64,000 nucleotides of DNA from Torreya grandis (taxonomy: Eukaryota; Streptophyta; Pinopsida; Cupressales; Taxaceae). Position 1 is the first letter of the stretch, and every line of letters starts with the position of its first letter. The stretch lies in assembly GCA_037957365.1 (NCBI GenBank), contig JARHVA010000001.1, positions 16,570,001 to 16,634,000 of the forward strand, given 5' to 3'. The notes below the pieces were generated by a model. The model had not been told where the DNA came from. It did no database searches and saw nothing but the letters and a program-made list of their open reading frames with translations. Made by a program: the position numbers and the translations under genes. Below, piece after piece: positions 47,484-57,599 of the stretch.

Positions 47484-48831
47484 TATTTTAATTTATTTTC
47501 TTCATTTCTTAGTTTTGAAAGTAGATAAAAGAAAATGAATATTAGGTTATGTAGATGGGTACTTGGTAGAATGCATGCATTAACCTAGATGAATGTGAGA
47601 ACTCTTTTTTGGCAAGGAAGGATTACCTGCAATAAGATTGCACTAAACCAAATTATTTGTTAGACAAGTATGGAGGGTATACTACCTAGCAATGCTAGAT
47701 CCAAGAAGTGAAATCTCCCTTAGATCATTGTCAATATGTTCCCTTAATAACAAAAATGTTCTGGGAATGAAAATAAATAATGATAAACTAATAAGAACAT
47801 AAATTATTATACAAAAAAATAAACAACATACATGTTCAATAGAAGATGTAGCATGGCGGGTCAACACCATGCACAAGTATGTCAAGGTTAGGTCCAGAGG
47901 ATCAAAATAGGGTTTATAGACATGTCAAAATCCAAAATAAGGTTTGGTAGGGTATGGAGAAGAATATAATAACAAAGTATTGTTTTTCCCTGATACTGAT
48001 CGATGACGGTCAAGGTCAGGGTGATCAGTGATGATTGGTGGCTAGTGACAGTTGCTAAAATCAATGATGGTTATAGTAACCATCTACGATTACCTATGGG
48101 AAAATGGGTAAGAGGCTAAAAGGGAAGTAAGGGATGTGATTGATTAGTAGAGGGTGAGATAGGGGTTCTGAGGGTATGTACTAGTGTGCAAGTGAATAGA
48201 TCACAAAAGTAAATTTTGATAAAGGGAAAAAACACTAAAAACAAAGGAGATATACCTATATGATGCCAAGTGGATGATAGTTGAAACCTGAAGAAAGTCA
48301 GACAACATAAAAGTAATCATGCCTTCAAAATTCATGTGGACAAAGCTTCACAGTCTTGGATGCTTGCATAAATAAAACAAAAGAGTCTAGATGCAAATTT
48401 CTCCCTCCATAACTCTCCCAAGAGCTCTATATTTATAGCACAAACTTGCTAAGTGAGGAGAGAGAAAGTTGCCAAGTTGGGTAAGGATAAATATGCCAAT
48501 TTGAAGGGAAAGAAGGTTATGAGGTGTGTATGTGGAAGTTTCCATTTTATCCATGCACACATATCCTACAATTGGATGATTTTTGTTTTGCAGGGGTGAA
48601 GACCTAACTATCGACGGTTAGGCTAACCATTGACGATCAACCCCTATAAGTAAAAGTTTTGAAATGGATCAAAATCAATATGTTTAAAAGTGTTTATTAA
48701 AGAAGGGTGTATAGGTGTTATTAGGTGACTAGGGTGAATTAACTAGGTAAATTAGCTAACTTGGGTTAGGAATAGGTCCAAAGTGAGGTGACATTGAATA
48801 CTAGTCAAGGGGTGGTTTTTGAGTGTCTACA
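47484..48831 (-). repeat. 5' LTR of E1
   Basis: It matches 11591-12942. On the minus strand it begins TGTAGACACTC. The TATA box CTATAAATA is at 48430-48438, with motif clusters at 47993-48090 and 48605-48640. The next bases, AAATC, are the right copy of the target duplication. Confidence 0.85.
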
Positions 48832-48836
48832 AAATC

Positions 48837-49789
48837 TCCACTCCTCTACTTCCAATTATTTTTATTTAAAGTTGGTTTAGAATTTCCAAATTTCTTTTTG
48901 AACTTATCTCTAACTTGGGCAAGACATTTCAATTTATTTTCTTACTTGACCACCTTCTCAAACACCTGATCCATGATAGATGGACCATGCACATCTACTT
49001 CACTTCCTATTTGGGGTTTCAATCCCATGGTGAATTTCCTAATTTTGAACCTCTCATTTGCATGATACTAAGGTTCATACTTAAGAAGCTTTGTGAATTG
49101 ATCTTAGTATTCATTCACTAATAAATCCCCTTGCTTGAGATTATAAAAATCCATAAGCTTTTGGTTGAACTATAATTTTGGAAGCCATCATGAACTAAAT
49201 AGTGTCACAAATTATTCTCAAGTGGTGGTGGTTGAGTCGAGGTTCATCTTGAGCTTCATATTTTCCCACCAAGTTTTTGTTTCACCATCAGGCTAATAAT
49301 CTCCCAAGACTTCTTTCATGACTTTGGAATAATTTCAAATCTCAAAATGCTTCTCCATTTATGTTAGTCAAACTTTAGCTTCATCCCCTAATATAGTTCC
49401 ATTAAATTTTGTAGATTCACCTTTTTCATTTCATGTGTTAAATCTACAGGTACTTGAGCTCTCACATCTTATGACACCTCATCATGTCTCTGCTCTTGAA
49501 GATGTTCCTAGTCATTAGGATGTTCTTCAATTTCTTCTTGAGCATTTTCCTCTTTATGGCCATGCACTTATTGTTTTAGGATCGTGATTCGGTCCCTAGT
49601 CTCTTTCATGGTTGCGATGATTTGATCTAACTTTGTAGCTTACTCAACTACAAAAGAATTTAGATCCACAAGGGGTTTGGTATTCAAAAAACCATCACAT
49701 CCTACTCTAAAATGCACCATATTTTTTTTATTTATTAGGAGAATAAGTTTTCATTATCAGACACATTAATTTGAGGAGTTTGAGCCTCA
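48837..49789 (-). pseudogene. G1 gag, part beyond the E1 insertion
   Basis: The minus strand carries capsid-like sequence with the KTWWEN and KLKMNLDSTTTT stretch near 49200-49290, running to KFGNSKPTLNKNNWK at the E1 boundary. From there the frame continues on the other side of E1 toward the CCHC knuckle at 11410-11455. It starts a short way after the primer site at 49790-49801. Confidence 0.6.
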
Positions 49790-49801
49790 ACGCTAATACC
49801 A
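49790..49801 (-). promoter_or_regulatory. Primer-binding site of G1
   Basis: The minus strand reads TGGTATTAGCG, matching the initiator-Met site TGGTATCAGAGC with a few changes. It lies three bases inside the LTR end TGTTACA. Confidence 0.65.
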
Positions 49802-49804
49802 CAA

Positions 49805-50198
49805 TGTAACAATGCCAATGAGTTTTACCAGACTATTGTAATATTTTTTAAATTAAATACACATATTCAACATATAGATTTCACCACAAAAAATTTTAAC
49901 TAGTGAATTTAATTAGTTGCATTAATTTAGTTAACCTTTAGAGATTATATCTAATCCACTTAACTAAGTATCACCATGAATAGATATAGAAATCATGAAC
50001 AATACTGAATAATCATAAATATTGCATCTCAAAATAAATGATATAATACAAATTCAACCATAATGGATACAATAATACAGCCTTTATCGTATAAGTACAT
50101 TGTATAAATGATTCAATGTCAATAATACAAAATAATATCTCATATGATAAAAAATGATATAAATCTCCTTTGAGCAGAGTATCCACAACTCAAGAGTT
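49805..50198 (-). repeat. 5' LTR remnant of G1, cut by copia C5
   Basis: The AT-rich block begins TGTAACAATG on the plus strand and is followed on the coding strand by the primer site. It is interrupted at 50198 by the C5 LTR; the rest would lie beyond 64 kb. Its flanking GAGTT (50194-50198) is the presumed left copy of the C5 duplication. Confidence 0.55.
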
Positions 50199-50578
50199 TG
50201 TTGGTGTAGGCCTTTTTCCTATAGGTTTTGGCTACACAACTACATTAGCTTGCTTAGGACTCTAGAGGTTATTTAGGAAGATTAGTACCACATTCACTGG
50301 AATGTGAGGTTTCACTATCTATCTAACCTATAAATACCTCTCTCTTTATATTCTTCATTCAGTGAGCCTATATTCATTGAGCTTCTTAGTTGTGAGTTGT
50401 GACAGCTTTGAGAGCTATGAGAGATATGAACTTCATCTCTTTGTATAAGTAGTTCATCTCCATTATTGAATACATTGTATTTAGTTTCTACTCTCTTCTA
50501 TATTTTTTGATTTAATAGTCGTGTGTGTTTTCTCGACAGCCACCGATCTTGGACGTTTGATTCTAGATAACTCTTTCA
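50199..50578 (+). repeat. 5' LTR of plus-strand copia element C5
   Basis: A 380-bp block starts TGTTGGTGTAGG, ends CTCTTTCA and is directly followed by a primer site. It holds a TATA box (CTATAAATA at 50328-50336) and a C/T-rich stretch after it, typical of a copia promoter. The 3' LTR was not found in the window. Confidence 0.75.
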
Positions 50579-50593
50579 TGGTATCAAAGATCC
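50579..50593 (+). promoter_or_regulatory. Primer-binding site of C5
   Basis: TGGTATCAAAGATCC abuts the LTR end. The first nine or so bases match the initiator-Met primer site, with one G-to-A change from TGGTATCAGAG. Confidence 0.75.
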
Positions 50594-51127
50594 AGGTATC
50601 TTGTATCAAACATCATTATTTTCTATTGTTCATTATTGAAATCTTGAGTAGTTTTCTATTTTGTATCCTCCATCAATTCCAAGAAATTTTTTAGAGGGTT
50701 TATGAAATTTTGAGGTTGTTTTGAATTTAAAATATCAAAAACTTTGGGATTTGTTAAAATCCCTTAGTCGCCTAAGCAAGCAAAAAAAATTGTAGGGGTT
50801 TTTTTTTCGCAAAAAAAAAATCCAAGTTATTGTTGATATGTTTGCCTTTTGCATTGGTTGCATATTTGAGACATTTGAAGAAGGTGTTGGATCTACTTTA
50901 TATTTGAGTGTAAAGGCATTGACCAGATTTTCACTCTCTTGTTGAGTTTGGCATCTCAAACTTGCTACTATGTCAAATATTGTTATAAAACCATATCTAC
51001 ATCTGGTTGTATGGCCATTTTAGCAGAGGTGTTCTTTTCTTGAACTTTGCACTAATTTTTCAAATTTGTACTCTCTATTGGTTGGGAATTAGATCTTCTC
51101 AAACCCTCCTTGTTGAGAATCTTGGTG
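50594..51127 (+). other. C5 leader, first part, non-coding
   Basis: No convincing gene. The words TTGGCATC and AAGGTGTTGGATCTAC found here recur after the E2 insertion (61680-62440), which supports the two parts belonging to one sequence. It ends in TTCAT, the left copy of the E2 duplication (51128-51132). Confidence 0.5.
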
Positions 51128-51132
51128 TTCAT

Positions 51133-52424
51133 TGTTTCTCTACATTTTTTGCTAATTACATTCAGAAGAAGAAACTAAAGTTAGGGGTCAGGGGTTTGTA
51201 CATTACTCGGATTAAGTTGCGCACGATATCCAAGCATTGTAGGAGCTCCTCTTTGGTTGTGGAGGAAGACACCTGTAGATAAGAATAAGACTTAAATAAA
51301 AAAAATGTTAGAATAAGATAAGGTGGACTACCAAGCTATGCACTCAGTCACGGAAGCGTAAAAAATTCCTTAAGGGATGACAGTCCACTATTTATGAAAA
51401 ATAGTGTTGTATAAAAAGAAATGGTGAAAGACTAAGAAAGAGAAATAGAGATAATGTGTACCTATTCTTTGCAGTCAGTCTATCATAGTTGTTGATGTTG
51501 ATAGTCTTCCTAAGTTTGGTTGGTCAATGATTTCGATGTCGGTTATATTACTGATGTCGGTAGGGGCAATGGGCCTTAGACGGGTTTCAAGTTTATGTCT
51601 ATGGTCGATAGAGGAGTCTGGGAGTTTAAAAATTTGTGCAGGGTTGCAAGAGAGTGAATAGGGTATGAAGAAAGGCAAAGGTAGAGGGTAAGTGTGAAAA
51701 GAGGATAAAGATATGGGGAAGGCTTTTCAGCTTCTCCATAGAAGAAGTCAGGTTGGGTTGATAGTATTTAAAAATAGTAAATAGAAAATAATTACCAAGT
51801 TATTCTAAAATACTAAAATAAGACAGAAGAATACTTAGCTCTGCTTGGTGAAGAACCAGAGGTGTTATAATGCTTATTCCTATTGTGGCTGATGTCGAGG
51901 TCCTCATGCAATGTTTCAATCCAATCTAGAGTGACTTGTGTAGAGTTTCTTTAGCCAAGAGATCAAAAGTCAAAATCTGATGCTTGCTCTCAAAAGTGTG
52001 CATCAATCTGCAAAGAGTCAGAGGGTCAGCTCAGTGTTAGAGCTTGGGTTAAGTAACTGACGTTGGTGATCTCGTCGACATCAGCCGATAGTTGATCGAT
52101 GTCGGTAGCTAGAGAATGGGTAAAAGGGCTATTTTTTGCCCTTTGCCCATTTCTCCATCTGCCAAGTGCATTTGCCATTGGAGAACAGTCAAAAGATGGG
52201 TTTATTAGGCATGAGAGTTAGTTAGGAGGTTAGGATGGAGTGAGAATAGGTCATGGGTAGATGACCTAGTCTCAGGGTGACTCATAGGGTAGGAAATGGT
52301 CTTAGGGTGAGGTGTCCAAGGTGAGGTGTCTAGGTGATGTCATTAATTTAAAATAAGTAATCTATTTTAAATTAATAAGGTGTGTAAGGGACCAAAGGGA
52401 GTCGACACAATTTTCGTGTCTACA
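51133..52424 (-). repeat. 3' LTR of E2
   Basis: It starts TGTTTCTCTACA and ends CGTGTCTACA. It holds palindrome-motif clusters at 51488-51562 and 52054-52107. Compared with the other LTR, this copy has lost CGs in the first cluster (GTTGATGTTGAT against GCCGACGTCGGT). Confidence 0.9.
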
Positions 52425-52438
52425 TTTGCCCATTTTTG
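52425..52438 (-). promoter_or_regulatory. Polypurine tract of E2
   Basis: The minus strand reads AAAAATGGGCAAA and abuts the TGTAGACA start of the LTR. It is less pure than the E1 tract. Confidence 0.65.
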
Positions 52439-54680
52439 TCTTGTGGTTTGTCCTAACGAATTGCAAGACAAAAATAGATGTTGTTTGCCCCAGGTATGGG
52501 ATGAGGTATTCCCCCTCAAAGCAAGAATCAAGAGAAGGGAACCCGAAATTGAGTGCTGATATGATAGGCAGTGGATGGGTATGGTGAAGTTTGAGTGTTA
52601 ACGCTGTAATAATTGAGATTGTGCAAATACCACTTCACGTGATAGGTAGGTCAAATTGTTGCAAGTAAGGTTGAGGAGCACTAAAATCAAAGTAACTGGT
52701 CTCCAAATTTTTGGTCATAGCTAATTGGGTTAAACGATCAAAGCTGTAGCTCTAATGGTCAAGGAGGACTAAAATTGAAGTAATCAGGGCCCAATTTATT
52801 AGTGGTAGCTGATTGGGTTAGATCGATCAAAGCTGTATCTCTAATGGTCGTCGTGTTCCAAGTATCTGGGCTAGGAAGTGCTCCTGGAAAACACAAAAAA
52901 GTCACAAATATTAGGGATCAACTGGAGCGTGATCTGACAATAGGTGTGAGGGTCATAATATGGGGTGCGTATAATTTGCTAACTATTCATGAGGTAGCAT
53001 ATATGCAATCAAAACAACCAAGACAGAGTTGTCTCGAATGTGGTCATGGTCTGAGGAGATAGTCATGATCTCTAAGGTCATTTGTCGAGTTGGGTTGAGA
53101 TATAAGTGATCTCAAGTGTTTGTTGTTGTGATTAGGGAGATGTATGTGATCTCCAATGTGCCCCATGAGAAGTTTGAAGTGACTTCTACAGTGTTAGGGC
53201 TAGTTGTTTGGTAATGATCTTGGTCTGATTTAGATAGTTGGTCCATTAGGTAGATGAACCAATGAATGGTTGAGCTAACCTCAGAAGACCCCATGTCAAC
53301 TGAGTGCTACCTACATAGCCCTTATTTTAAGGGCCTCAGGCCAATGTAGTTCTCCCCAAAAGGGAAGAAGAGTCAAAGAGGTTGATAGTTGGTTTGGTCA
53401 TGTTAGTGTTTTTAACATTTCTCATATGTGTGATGGTACATGCTTGAAATGATGAGTGTATGATGATGTTACAGCCTTTTCCATATTATGTGATGGTGTA
53501 TTCTGTAACATTAGTTATATGGTTTTTCATCCCTAGCAATTTTTTATATTGGTGATGGTGTATGCCAAAAATGAAATGAGTATATTTATGCTTCAGCAAG
53601 TTTCCATATCGGTGATGGTATATGCTTGACATAAATTATGTTTGGTTGATAGTTTCCATGTGTATTATTTTTCATAGAAACTAGTGTGAATGGGCTATGA
53701 TAATTTATATAACACAAATATGTATTTGTATTAAATAAATTATGAGGTCATGTTAGTGGTTTAAGAAATATGTTTTGGTTGTCATGTTATTGACATGTGA
53801 CGAAGTCAAGTAGGAAGTGAAAGGCGCGTTGATCTTTCATTGACAAAGACCATAATGATAGCATAGATAAAGGTTTTTGCAAACAAAATCCATGTTCATG
53901 CATTACATCATTGACCATTGATTTGTGCTAGAGAAGTATTCGAATCACTTAACATTAAGTGAGCTCAAAATCCCTTGAGTATGTTGGGGTAATAGGTGTG
54001 ATTAGGTGATATGTGAGGATAGCGTAACCCTTTTTAGCAAGGATAACTTTGCCCCTTTTATAGGTGACCCTGAGAACGACTATAGGCAAGTCCATGACTT
54101 AATAGTTTGTAGACTGATCAATGTGGGAAGTCTATTTGGGGATGTTTTGATTTGTGGTCATGTGAAGCTGATTTATGCAGGAAGCTTCTAAGAGGGTGTT
54201 GTTTTTAGCAAAATTTGGGCATAGCCATCCTTTGAAGGAATGGTCTATAGTTTACTTTGTATGCTTGGATGTTTTTGAATAGCTGACCTTCAAGGGAGCA
54301 GTCTACTAATTACAGCAATTATGCAACTGTCCTTCGAGGGAGCAGTCTACATTTATAGTTTATGACCTTTTGAATAGGCATCCCAATTTTATGTTTTGTT
54401 TGTTGACTGAACTTTTAGTCATGGACAAGACTATAGAGGTTTGGGGGTTTTCTTTTTATTAGGACAAAGCATTAATGCAAAAAAGGTTAACTAATTGTTG
54501 TAGGGAAAAAGGGTTGAAAAGAATAAGAATGAGGGTGACAGGGGTTGTTCAAGGGATGAGCTCAAGTTAAATATCAAGTGAATGATTACTTGATTAACAG
54601 TAAAATGGTCAGAGATGCAAGGCACTAAGGGGCTCAAGTTCTGGCTGGCCTTCAAGAGAAGATAGATGATAAGCCCCTAA
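52439..54680 (-). other. E2 3' UTR with two short-repeat arrays
   Basis: No gene and no PMD remnant is seen. A unit TTTCCATATCGGTGATGGTATATGC recurs near 53417, 53479, 53548 and 53611. A CCTTCAAGGGAGCAGTCTAC unit recurs near 54224, 54284 and 54330. A CTGATCAATGTGGGAAGTCTA unit is at 54113 and 54168. Several match units in the E1 3' UTR. Such arrays in this UTR are known for Tat-lineage elements and can seed satellites. Confidence 0.65.
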
Positions 54681-54689
54681 TCCATACTT

Positions 54690-55084
54690 ATGTGTTATGA
54701 TATAAGGTCCAAGCCAATTAGGAGCAAACTTGCCTCATTTGCTTCTTTCTATATTGGTCACGTGTTGGTTTTCTTTAAGGATGAGATCTCCAATTTTGAA
54801 ATCTCACTCTTTAAGATTTTTGTTGTAGGCACGCTTGATGCGATATTGGTAGATATGAAGATGTTTAGGAAGTTGATTGATGCTTGGTTAACACTTGGTT
54901 GAGGTCATGATAGTCAGTACAAAGTCGAATTCCCCAGTTGCTTTTGTGACAGGGACAATGTTTGACACCCATTACGAATAATCAATGAGTTGGATAAATG
55001 AGACAGAGAGAAGACGTTGAAGCTCCTCTTTGACAAAGAGTGTGACATGAGGATGCATCCTGTGAAGCTTTTGTCCTGATAGGC
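54690..55084 (-). pseudogene. E2 fused pol remnant: RT start joined to integrase C-terminus
   Basis: On the minus strand the RT entry (KLHRMHPHVTLFVKEELQRL and the following IVPVTKATGEFDFV) runs to about 54905. It is followed directly by INQLPKHLHIYQYRIKRAYN, then DFKIGDLILKENQHV and GKFAPNWLGPYIITH, which is the integrase C-terminal region. E1 has the same two parts about 2.7 kb apart, so the intervening part was deleted. Confidence 0.8.
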
Positions 55085-55807
55085 TTAGTTATAGAGGGCG
55101 AGATCCTGATCTTCCAAGTTGGAGGTAGGAATCTCAGAATCACTGAAGGTGATAGAGGCAACGGTTGGTAACAATTTGACTAAAGCAGCTAGTGGTTGGG
55201 GGTCTCCAGATTGGACCTCCACTGCCTGTAAAGCTTTGATCAAGGTTTGGCAATATTGTGGAGAGTTTTGTATTAGTTCATATAAAGACGTCTTCATAGG
55301 GGTTTGGTGAAGTTGTTTCACCATGGAGTCACGAATTAGCTTCAAAGATGTTGGTTGGGATGTGTCCCAGATAGAAATCTTGGGCTTTAGTGGTTGAGAA
55401 GGCTTGATGAATGGGTATGTCCAAGGGATAGAAACCTTCTCTTTTCCTTTATCCTTTAAGGTTTGTGACCTGGTGGCCACATTAATGGTATTGATTTTGA
55501 ATAAAGGGGGAGAAGGTGGTAGAAGGACCATAGTCTTGCGTTGAGATCCTGATTTAGGTGAGGAGGTTTGAGAGACATGGGATGATGTCGATGGTTTGTT
55601 GAAAGGGTGGTCAAGAGGATCCTTAATGAAAAGGGTGTCTTTTTTTAGGTGTTGGTGAATGACAACTTTAAGAGTGCAGTATTGCTCAGTGTCATGTCCA
55701 GGTGTACAATGATACGCACAAATTTTAGTGTCATCAAACCAAGATGGTTTTGGTCTGAAAGGGTGGTATGGCTTAATTGGCAAGAGAACGATGCTAGAAG
55801 ATTGCAA
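55085..55807 (-). CDS. E2 polyprotein segment with second YH..GHD module
   Basis: A 240-codon stretch is open. Near the start it has SWFDDTKICAYHCTPGHDTE and QYCTLKVVIHQHLKKDTLFI, a Cys/His knuckle-like module. Then follows a Ser/Pro-rich and basic region (SSPKSGSQRKTMVLLPPSPP) and VATRSQTLKDKGKEKVSIPW. It ends with FSDSEIPTSNLEDQDLALYN, leading into RT. A protease domain with DSG is not visible, so it too may be lost. No independent start codon is implied; it is part of a larger frame. Confidence 0.7.
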   Translation of the reverse strand: MQSSSIVLLPIKPYHPFRPKPSWFDDTKICAYHCTPGHDTEQYCTLKVVIHQHLKKDTLFIKDPLDHPFNKPSTSSHVSQTSSPKSGSQRKTMVLLPPSPPLFKINTINVATRSQTLKDKGKEKVSIPWTYPFIKPSQPLKPKISIWDTSQPTSLKLIRDSMVKQLHQTPMKTSLYELIQNSPQYCQTLIKALQAVEVQSGDPQPLAALVKLLPTVASITFSDSEIPTSNLEDQDLALYN

Positions 55808-55882
55808 TAATTAGCTTAATAGTAAAGCATAAGAACCCGCTAATGGGTCTGTGCATTTTGTTGTAGTAGGGGATGACAACTT

Positions 55883-56425
55883 CTATTTAAGAGTTGTAGG
55901 ATGAGTTTTTCGTACCATCTTTTCGTTTGGTGGTGTGACCACACGCGTAGATGGCACTTTCGTGGTGAGAGGTGTTGGATTTTTTGAAGGAAGTATGTTT
56001 TTTCTAGGTAAAGGGAGTAATGGAGGCAATTTATTTTTGTTAGGTATTGGAGTAGGGAGCACTCCTATTAAGGTGGAAGGGTGTGGACTCAAAATAGAGG
56101 ATAATGGTGATGGTGGGGGAGGAGTTCTCTAACGTGGTTTAGTAGCCTTTTTTAGTTTGGTGCGAGGACTACTATTGTGTGGGGTGAGGTTCAAATCTAC
56201 CTTCACTTGTGGGTGAGTGAGGTTTGATACAGGGCGAACACCGAGAGATTTAACCAATTGCAGCATGGTGGACGTTCGTGGGGGTTTAGTTTCAGATGTG
56301 GATGACTAAGCTTCTGACAATTTAGAAGTGGAAGCATGATCCTTGTTAGAGACTTTGGGTTGAGTAGTCATAAAATAATTGGTAGTATAAGTCGAAGTGG
56401 GACATGTAGGATAAGGAGCCTTAAG
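55883..56425 (-). pseudogene. E2 spacer, broken part
   Basis: Lys/Pro/Thr-rich sequence (NKNKLPPLLPLPRKNILPSK) links the long Pro-rich segment to the second YH..GHD module on the minus strand. Stops and frame shifts separate it from its neighbours. Confidence 0.5.
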
Positions 56426-57271
56426 TCACTCCCATAGCGCCTCATGTTTTAGGTTCCTAGAATGGAGAAATCCTAAGTTTTTTTTCAATTGAGAAAAGGG
56501 TTTAGGTGAGGTCTTGCGAGGCTTCACAATCGGTCCTTTTGAGAATTTGGGTGATTGTGAGAGTGGAAATGTGTTGGACGCAGTGATCTCGGGCCAAAGG
56601 TGAGAGAAAATTGTCACTGGATCTTCCTCGGCTGAAGTGGGTGAGGTGGCGAGTTCTTCTCTCAGCCGAGAAGGGATTGGAAAATGTGGCTCTTCAAGAG
56701 GATAGAGCACAGGGATGATCATGGATTCTGCATGTGGTTGAGGGGCATGGAAATTCTGATCCTCCATTGGTAATAGGAAGGATGAGGGTGGGGCAGCCGG
56801 CATTGGTGCCATCAAAGCATCCTCCAATATGGGAGAGGTCAAGGTAGACTCTCCTACATGTGAAAGAGGGATGGATGGAGGACTATCCTCCATTGGTGGA
56901 GGACAAATAGGAGAGGAAGGCTTCTCTAAAGGGTGAAATAGAGGGATGATGGCCCCTTCTACATGAGGGTGTGGGGTATACTCTTCCAATGGTAGAAGAA
57001 GAGGAAAGGTGGGGGCAAGAGGAATAGGTAATATGGGTTCTTTACGAGGTAGATGAATGGGTAGAGGAGGTGTTTGATGTTGTGGGGGTGATATAGGTGA
57101 AATGGGTTCATCCACGCGAGGAAGAGGATGAGGCAAAGGGAGCTCTTTGTTGCATGGGGGTGGTATGGGTAAAATAGGCTCTTCTACCCATGGTGGAGCA
57201 ATGGGTTGATTAACCTCTTTAGACTGTGGAATAGGTTGGTTAGGAATAAAAAGAAAGACCGTGTTGATCAT
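56426..57271 (-). CDS. E2 Pro-rich spacer, 281 codons open
   Basis: The uninterrupted frame is dominated by Pro, Ile, Leu, Glu and His. It is built of loosely repeated units such as WVEEPILPIPPP, VDEPISPISPP, KEPILPIPLAP and MEDSPPSIPLSHVGE, with a period of roughly 20-30 residues. The basic end KGPIVKPRKTSPKPFSQLKK may bind nucleic acid. It lies between the two YH..GHD modules. No family recognised; E1 has a shorter, broken counterpart at 43435-44815. An internal ATG starts the open stretch, but the segment probably belongs to the gag-pol frame. Confidence 0.65.
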   Translation of the reverse strand: MINTVFLFIPNQPIPQSKEVNQPIAPPWVEEPILPIPPPCNKELPLPHPLPRVDEPISPISPPQHQTPPLPIHLPRKEPILPIPLAPTFPLLLPLEEYTPHPHVEGAIIPLFHPLEKPSSPICPPPMEDSPPSIPLSHVGESTLTSPILEDALMAPMPAAPPSSFLLPMEDQNFHAPQPHAESMIIPVLYPLEEPHFPIPSRLREELATSPTSAEEDPVTIFSHLWPEITASNTFPLSQSPKFSKGPIVKPRKTSPKPFSQLKKNLGFLHSRNLKHEALWE

Positions 57272-57389
57272 GCGTATGTTGTGCTCTTAAAGGTCATCAG
57301 CCATGGTCTGAACATTATTCTGACTTGGGGGATGGTTGCCTAAAGATATCTATGTTTTGGTTAGCCGGTGCATTTGAGTTATCCAAAAC

Positions 57390-57520
57390 AAGGTCACCTT
57401 TGTCTAACATGTCTTGAACAATGTTTTTGAAAGTTTTGCAATTGTCTGTGTCATGACCCTTGACACGATGATAATTACAAAAGTCATTTTTCCTATACCA
57501 TGCAGGGATGGCTTATAAGG
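57390..57520 (-). pseudogene. E2 first YH..GHD..C module
   Basis: The minus strand reads WYRKNDFCNYHRVKGHDTDN and CKTFKNIVQDMLDKGDLVLD. This is a full C-x2-H-x4-GHD-x3-C knuckle followed by the helix that marks Tat/Ogre gag. Cys, His, His and Cys are all present, unlike the E1 copy. Confidence 0.8.
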
Positions 57521-57599
57521 GGTTAAATTGGATAGGTCAAATTTGAGAGAGATTGAAGACCCCCTGCTTTACTAGTTTATCCAACATGGAAGCGTATGA

